This document shows, piece after piece, positions 62,740 through 64,000 of a DNA stretch of 64,000 nucleotides. The position numbers were made by a program, and so were the translations under genes. Every line of letters starts with the position of its first letter. Positions within the stretch are counted from its first letter, which is position 1. A model generated the notes under the pieces. The model saw only the letters and a list, made by a program, of their open reading frames with translations. It was not told where the DNA came from and did no database searches. This DNA comes from Peribacillus simplex. Lineage in GTDB: Bacteria; Bacillota; Bacilli; Bacillales; DSM-1321. The stretch spans positions 2,198,001 through 2,262,000 of the forward strand of contig NZ_CP126106.1 of NCBI RefSeq assembly GCF_030123325.1, given 5' to 3'.

Positions 62740-63073
62740 AAAATATTCACCCCATTACATTTTGATTAAGCGATATACATTTATCCTTTTACTACCTGGA
62801 TTAATTTGTAGCGAACTAAGCCTAGGTAGATTCCGTATAGCTGCAATATGGTATAGTTTGCTTATCTTCTCGATAACTTATTAAGGATGAGTAAAAAAGT
62901 CTTATTCTTTTGAAGGGCATTAGGTGATAAGTCCTAATGTGTACGAATTATCTTGTTGAAATCAGGGAATGCAACTAATTGTCGAAAGAGGTTTGCAGTA
63001 ATTTGAACTTCAGATGGGGAAGAAGGAATAGCATACTGGTAATTGGAGTTAATGGACAAAACGAAGAAAAAGC
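62740..63073. other. Gene-free spacer of 334 bases
   Basis: It holds the promoter region of the phosphoesterase gene (minus strand) and the downstream flank of the Gly/His-rich gene. Frames across it on the plus strand have no ribosome site. No RNA or repeat is seen. Confidence 0.45.
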
Positions 63074-63105
63074 AAAAAAAGAGACAGCCATAAGCTGTCT
63101 TTTTT
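63074..63105 (-). terminator. Terminator of the Gly/His-rich gene
   Basis: On the minus strand AGACAGC and GCTGTCT pair around five bases, followed by CTTTTTTT. It lies directly at the stop codon of the gene. Confidence 0.85.
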
Positions 63106-63374
63106 CACCACCTACAAATCCAAGACCACCCAAATCCGGGAACCCATACTCTTCTACAACGTGGAACCCAATGCCCGTGTTCCCAATGACCACCGCCATG
63201 ACCGCCACCGTGTCCATCCCAATGACCACCGCCATGACCGCCGCCGTGTCCATCCCATTGACCGCCGCCATGACCGCCGCCGTGTCCGTCCCATTGACCT
63301 CCGCCCGGGCCCGGTATTCGTTCTCCATCTATATAATAAGGCACATTATTAGGGTAATAAGCGTAATTATACAT
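63105..63374 (-). CDS. Gly/His-rich tandem-repeat protein, coat-like
   Basis: This is an 89-residue protein. A Tyr-rich start (MYNYAYYPNNVPYYIDGERIP) is followed by three and a half copies of a 12-residue unit DGHGGGHGGGQW/HW. The end is Arg/Trp-rich (WVPRCRRVWVPGFGWSWICRW). GGAGG precedes the ATG. Such Tyr- and Gly/His-rich proteins in spore formers are typical of spore coat or crust layers, and His clusters can bind metal; I infer a coat protein but no family name is certain. At DNA level the repeat is a 36-base tandem. Confidence 0.75.
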   Translation of the reverse strand: MYNYAYYPNNVPYYIDGERIPGPGGGQWDGHGGGHGGGQWDGHGGGHGGGHWDGHGGGHGGGHWEHGHWVPRCRRVWVPGFGWSWICRW

Positions 63375-63665
63375 TCAAGAAATCCTCCTTTTTTGTTTAC
63401 CCTTTCAGGATATGTACAAAGGGTGGGAAGTGTCCTATATGGACAATGATGGACGATAAAATAGGCCTGCCTATTTATTGTTGTCAAAATAAAAGACAGC
63501 AATATTAATGGCAGTTTTTTTCCCTCATATTGAATTTTAAACACTATTGGTACTTCAGTTGTTTTGTGATAGAGAACTGTTACTATTATGTAAACTAAAG
63601 ATGATAAGAGTATTCAGTAGATACTAAGAAAAAATAATCCGTTTTGACTTAACAAAACTTTTGTT
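63375..63665. other. 291-base spacer without recognised features
   Basis: It contains the promoter side of the Gly/His-rich gene on the minus strand. Upstream of the methyltransferase relic no start region is found. Confidence 0.4.
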
Positions 63666-64000
63666 TTCTCGGTTGAACATCCAATCTTTACTTCTCGCAA
63701 GGAACAAGCTTGGTATGTAGATGATCACGGTAATCATCTGCATTGTCCAGTAGACAATTATCAATTCGAAGGTGTGAGAGAAACAACCTTCTTAACCGAA
63801 AACGTAGTAAAGTATCATCGTACGATTTCAATATAAATAAATGACTTAATTGGTGCTGGATTCAGCGTAAGAGCCGTAAAGGAACCGATACCATCTGATG
63901 AATTGTTAAAAAGTGTTCCTGAAATGGTAGATGAAAACAGAAGGCCCGTGTTTTTAATGATTTCAGCAGTAAAGGAAACGAATTCTATTAATGAAGGAAT
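63666..64000 (+). pseudogene. C-terminal relic of a class I SAM-dependent methyltransferase
   Basis: The frame reads FSVEHPIFTSRKEQAWYVDD and VDNYQFEGVRETTFLTENVV, meets TAA after HRTISI, and resumes NDLIGAGFSVRAVKEPIPSD and PVFLMISAVKE. These are the last 100 residues of the Bacillus YbaJ-like methyltransferases, without the SAM-binding N-terminal half. Both the truncation and the stop argue for a dead gene. It runs to the window edge. Confidence 0.7.

Noticed and set aside
63150..63310. Regular 36-base repeats that look like a CRISPR array
   Set aside because: They have no spacers and translate on the minus strand into the Gly/His repeat of a protein with a good start site.
62979..63449. 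156-codon plus-strand frame with Thr/Met/Ala repeats
   Set aside because: It is antisense to the Gly/His-rich gene, which has the ribosome site and terminator.

Overview
The window looks like a chromosomal segment of an endospore-forming, AT-rich Firmicute of the Bacillaceae (Peribacillus/Neobacillus/Bacillus-like; genus not proven). The basis is a YyaC-type spore protein, QueC and QueE that closely follow the B. subtilis versions, strong AGGAGG ribosome sites, TTG/GTG starts, cre-like boxes and Bacillus-type dispersed repeats.

Region 1 (1-16.6 kb) is the downstream part of a 7-deazaguanine DNA modification and restriction island. The genes dpdF (cut by the left edge), dpdG, dpdH, dpdI, dpdJ, dpdK and dpdD are tightly packed and partly overlapping. 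They are followed by a preQ1-I riboswitch, then queC-queD-queE (preQ0 synthesis), then a VUT/YhhQ-type transporter for queuosine precursors. The modifying genes dpdA/B/C and dpdE would be expected to the left of the window. Together the loci would supply preQ0, place it in DNA and attack unmodified DNA.

Region 2 (16.6-29.8 kb) is accessory DNA. It holds a UPF1/COG1112-like helicase with a PLD-domain partner (Mokosh-like but with no visible kinase domain), insertion-sequence remnants, small unknown genes, a tRNA-Val-like fragment beside a ruined tyrosine recombinase, an HNH endonuclease with a possible PUA/EVE-like N-terminus, and an orphan HNH toxin tail with a frameshifted SUKH immunity gene.

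Region 3 (29.8-48.4 kb) starts with a secreted M14 carboxypeptidase. It continues with a mirrored tricarboxylate locus (citMHS-1, AbrB-type membrane protein, lysR-1 <> tcuA ... prpF <> lysR-2, citMHS-2) that shares an AATAAGTNAAA element at four places. After it come yyaC, a YczE/YitT-family membrane protein, and a MarR regulator with an SDR enzyme, each preceded by a matching palindrome. A decayed BNR-repeat gene and a second recombinase fragment close the region.

Region 4 (48.9-58.9 kb) is a sugar-acid locus: a FAH-family dehydratase, an IclR regulator, a YjhG/YagF D-xylonate dehydratase and a GntP permease. A 17-bp operator occurs before three of these units, and a close 16-bp relative lies before a following SsuABC-type ABC importer operon. 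This fits conversion of xylonate to 2-keto-3-deoxyxylonate and then to 2-oxoglutarate semialdehyde.

Region 5 (58.9-64 kb) has four copies of a Bacillus dispersed repeat, an EamA exporter, a secreted LamG-metallophosphoesterase, a Gly/His-rich repeat protein and the broken end of a methyltransferase gene.
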